From Nitrospirae bacterium RIFCSPLOW2_12_42_9 (GTDB lineage Bacteria > Nitrospirota > 9FT-COMBO-42-15 > HDB-SIOI813), in assembly GCA_001805205.1 (NCBI GenBank), contig MHER01000018.1, positions 1,702 to 7,987 of the forward strand: DNA of 6,286 nt. Reading direction: 5' to 3'. Shown in pieces: positions 5,508 through 6,286 of the stretch. The position numbers were made by a program, and so were the translations under genes. Every line of letters starts with the position of its first letter. Positions within the stretch are counted from its first letter, which is position 1. Under the pieces are notes generated by a model that worked only from the letters and a program-made list of their open reading frames with translations, had not been told where the DNA came from and did not search any database.

Positions 5508-6286
5508 ATCGCCTTCCTGATATATCTTTGTGTAAATAAAAGTACAGAATTTATCTCAAGTGTTACACCCGCTCTTTCAACAGGATTTTTTACAAGGATA
5601 ATAAAGACAAGCCCTATTATATAACCTATAACTGCACTAATTCCAGCCTGGCTGAATATGACTTTATATATATCGCTGTTCCTTGCACCTATGGCCTTAA
5701 GTGTACCGAACTCCCTTATGTGTTCCATTGTATTGGCATAGATTGTCTGCCCTACAATCGACCCGCCGACAATAAGCCCCAGAATTGCTGTAATAAAAAA
5801 ACCCATGCCCAATCCGGTCTGAACTGTCCAGTACATAATAGTCTTATAAATGATGTCATTTCTGGTGAAGATGTCATTATCCCTCATCGTAGCCCTCAGG
5901 GTATCCACTATATGCCCTAATCTTCTTTTATCCTTTACTTTTGCAACAATAAAAAAGGTCTGCTTCTCCTGATTGAATTCTGAAAAGAGATTCTGTAATT
6001 GATTATAGGACATAAATACGATTGGCATGGTGGTAAAACTCTTTATCCCCTCGGAAAGTCCAACGAGCTTAAATGAATGCGGGTTTGCGAGGGTCAGCTC
6101 CCATACGCTGCCAACTGCAAGCCTCCCCAGCCTCTGCTGGGATGTTGTATCAAGGATCATGTAATTTCCGCCTTTAACATCCTTAGGATTTCCGGCTATC
6201 ATAGACCATGGAGCCCCTATACCAGTATCAGGATTATAACCCAAAATCTGAACCTGCTCCCGACCTCCATTTTCCAGCTTTAGAAA
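5504..6286 (-). CDS. DevC/MacB-like ABC exporter permease (FtsX domain), 5' end outside window, C-terminus truncated
   Basis: Inner-membrane subunit of a tripartite-type exporter. The frame is open to the right edge, giving 260 visible residues; TTG 6244 is not the start, because family-like sequence (VQILGYNPDTGIG) continues upstream. The first ~150 residues are the end of the periplasmic MacB-type core domain. Then come two membrane segments: one around MGFFITAILGLIVGGSIVG and one around SAVIGYIIGLVFIILV, separated by GQTIYANTMEHIREFGTLKAIGA. The QTxYxxTxEHxxEFxTLKAIGA pattern resembles cyanobacterial DevC-type permeases. FtsX permeases end with a further membrane helix and a cytoplasmic tail of the DPAxVFR type. 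Here the frame reads LEINSVLLF and then TQRYIRKAM, which is the ATPase 5' sequence read out of frame. The last helix is thus missing and the protein is probably non-functional, unless the assembly is wrong. Confidence 0.88.
   Translation of the reverse strand, partial: FLKLENGGREQVQILGYNPDTGIGAPWSMIAGNPKDVKGGNYMILDTTSQQRLGRLAVGSVWELTLANPHSFKLVGLSEGIKSFTTMPIVFMSYNQLQNLFSEFNQEKQTFFIVAKVKDKRRLGHIVDTLRATMRDNDIFTRNDIIYKTIMYWTVQTGLGMGFFITAILGLIVGGSIVGQTIYANTMEHIREFGTLKAIGARNSDIYKVIFSQAGISAVIGYIIGLVFIILVKNPVERAGVTLEINSVLLFTQRYIRKAM

Noticed and set aside
6242..6244. TTG 6244 as the permease start.
   Set aside because: The frame stays open to the window edge and upstream residues (VQILG) fit the periplasmic core domain, so the gene continues outside.

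Overview
The window reads as a piece of a moderately AT-rich, Gram-negative-type bacterial chromosome. Four things suggest this: a bacterial phosphoenolpyruvate carboxylase, a secreted M1-family metallopeptidase, a DevC/MacB-style export permease, and codon use rich in AGA/AGG and ATA. No taxonomic marker is present. A deep-branching lineage such as Nitrospirota or Desulfobacterota is only a guess. I see no tRNA, rRNA, CRISPR array, insertion sequence or integrase.

Layout. (1) Positions 1-1594, minus strand: the N-terminal 531 residues of phosphoenolpyruvate carboxylase; the gene runs off the left edge. (2) Positions 1595-1740: an AT-rich divergent intergenic region. (3) About 1741-3858, plus strand: an exported M1-family zinc metallopeptidase with an altered exopeptidase motif and no standard start codon. 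(4) Positions 3859-3980: a short gap between convergent genes that holds protein-like fragments in two frames. (5) Positions 3981-4775, minus strand: a GNAT acetyltransferase fused to a YoaP-like, thioredoxin-like C-terminal domain. (6) Positions 4876-6286, minus strand: pieces of an ABC exporter operon, in order a DevC-like FtsX-domain permease (runs off the right edge), a LolD/DevA/MacB-type ATPase, and a scrap of the C-terminus of a membrane fusion protein.

The main result of reading the frames by hand concerns the exporter. The permease stops just before its last membrane segment. The ATPase frame shows family sequence upstream of any usable start and ends right after the D-loop, so it lacks the H-loop. 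It abuts the last ~34 residues of a membrane fusion protein that has no body. Both gene-gene junctions therefore look like deletion joints. The locus is best read as a decaying exporter operon, or as a misassembly. The M1 gene also has irregular ends. I do not see a convincing new multi-gene system. The points worth a second look are the double-deletion exporter remnant, the GYGMPS-type M1 enzyme with its shortened HEXXH-to-Glu spacing, and the acetyltransferase/thioredoxin-like fusion.
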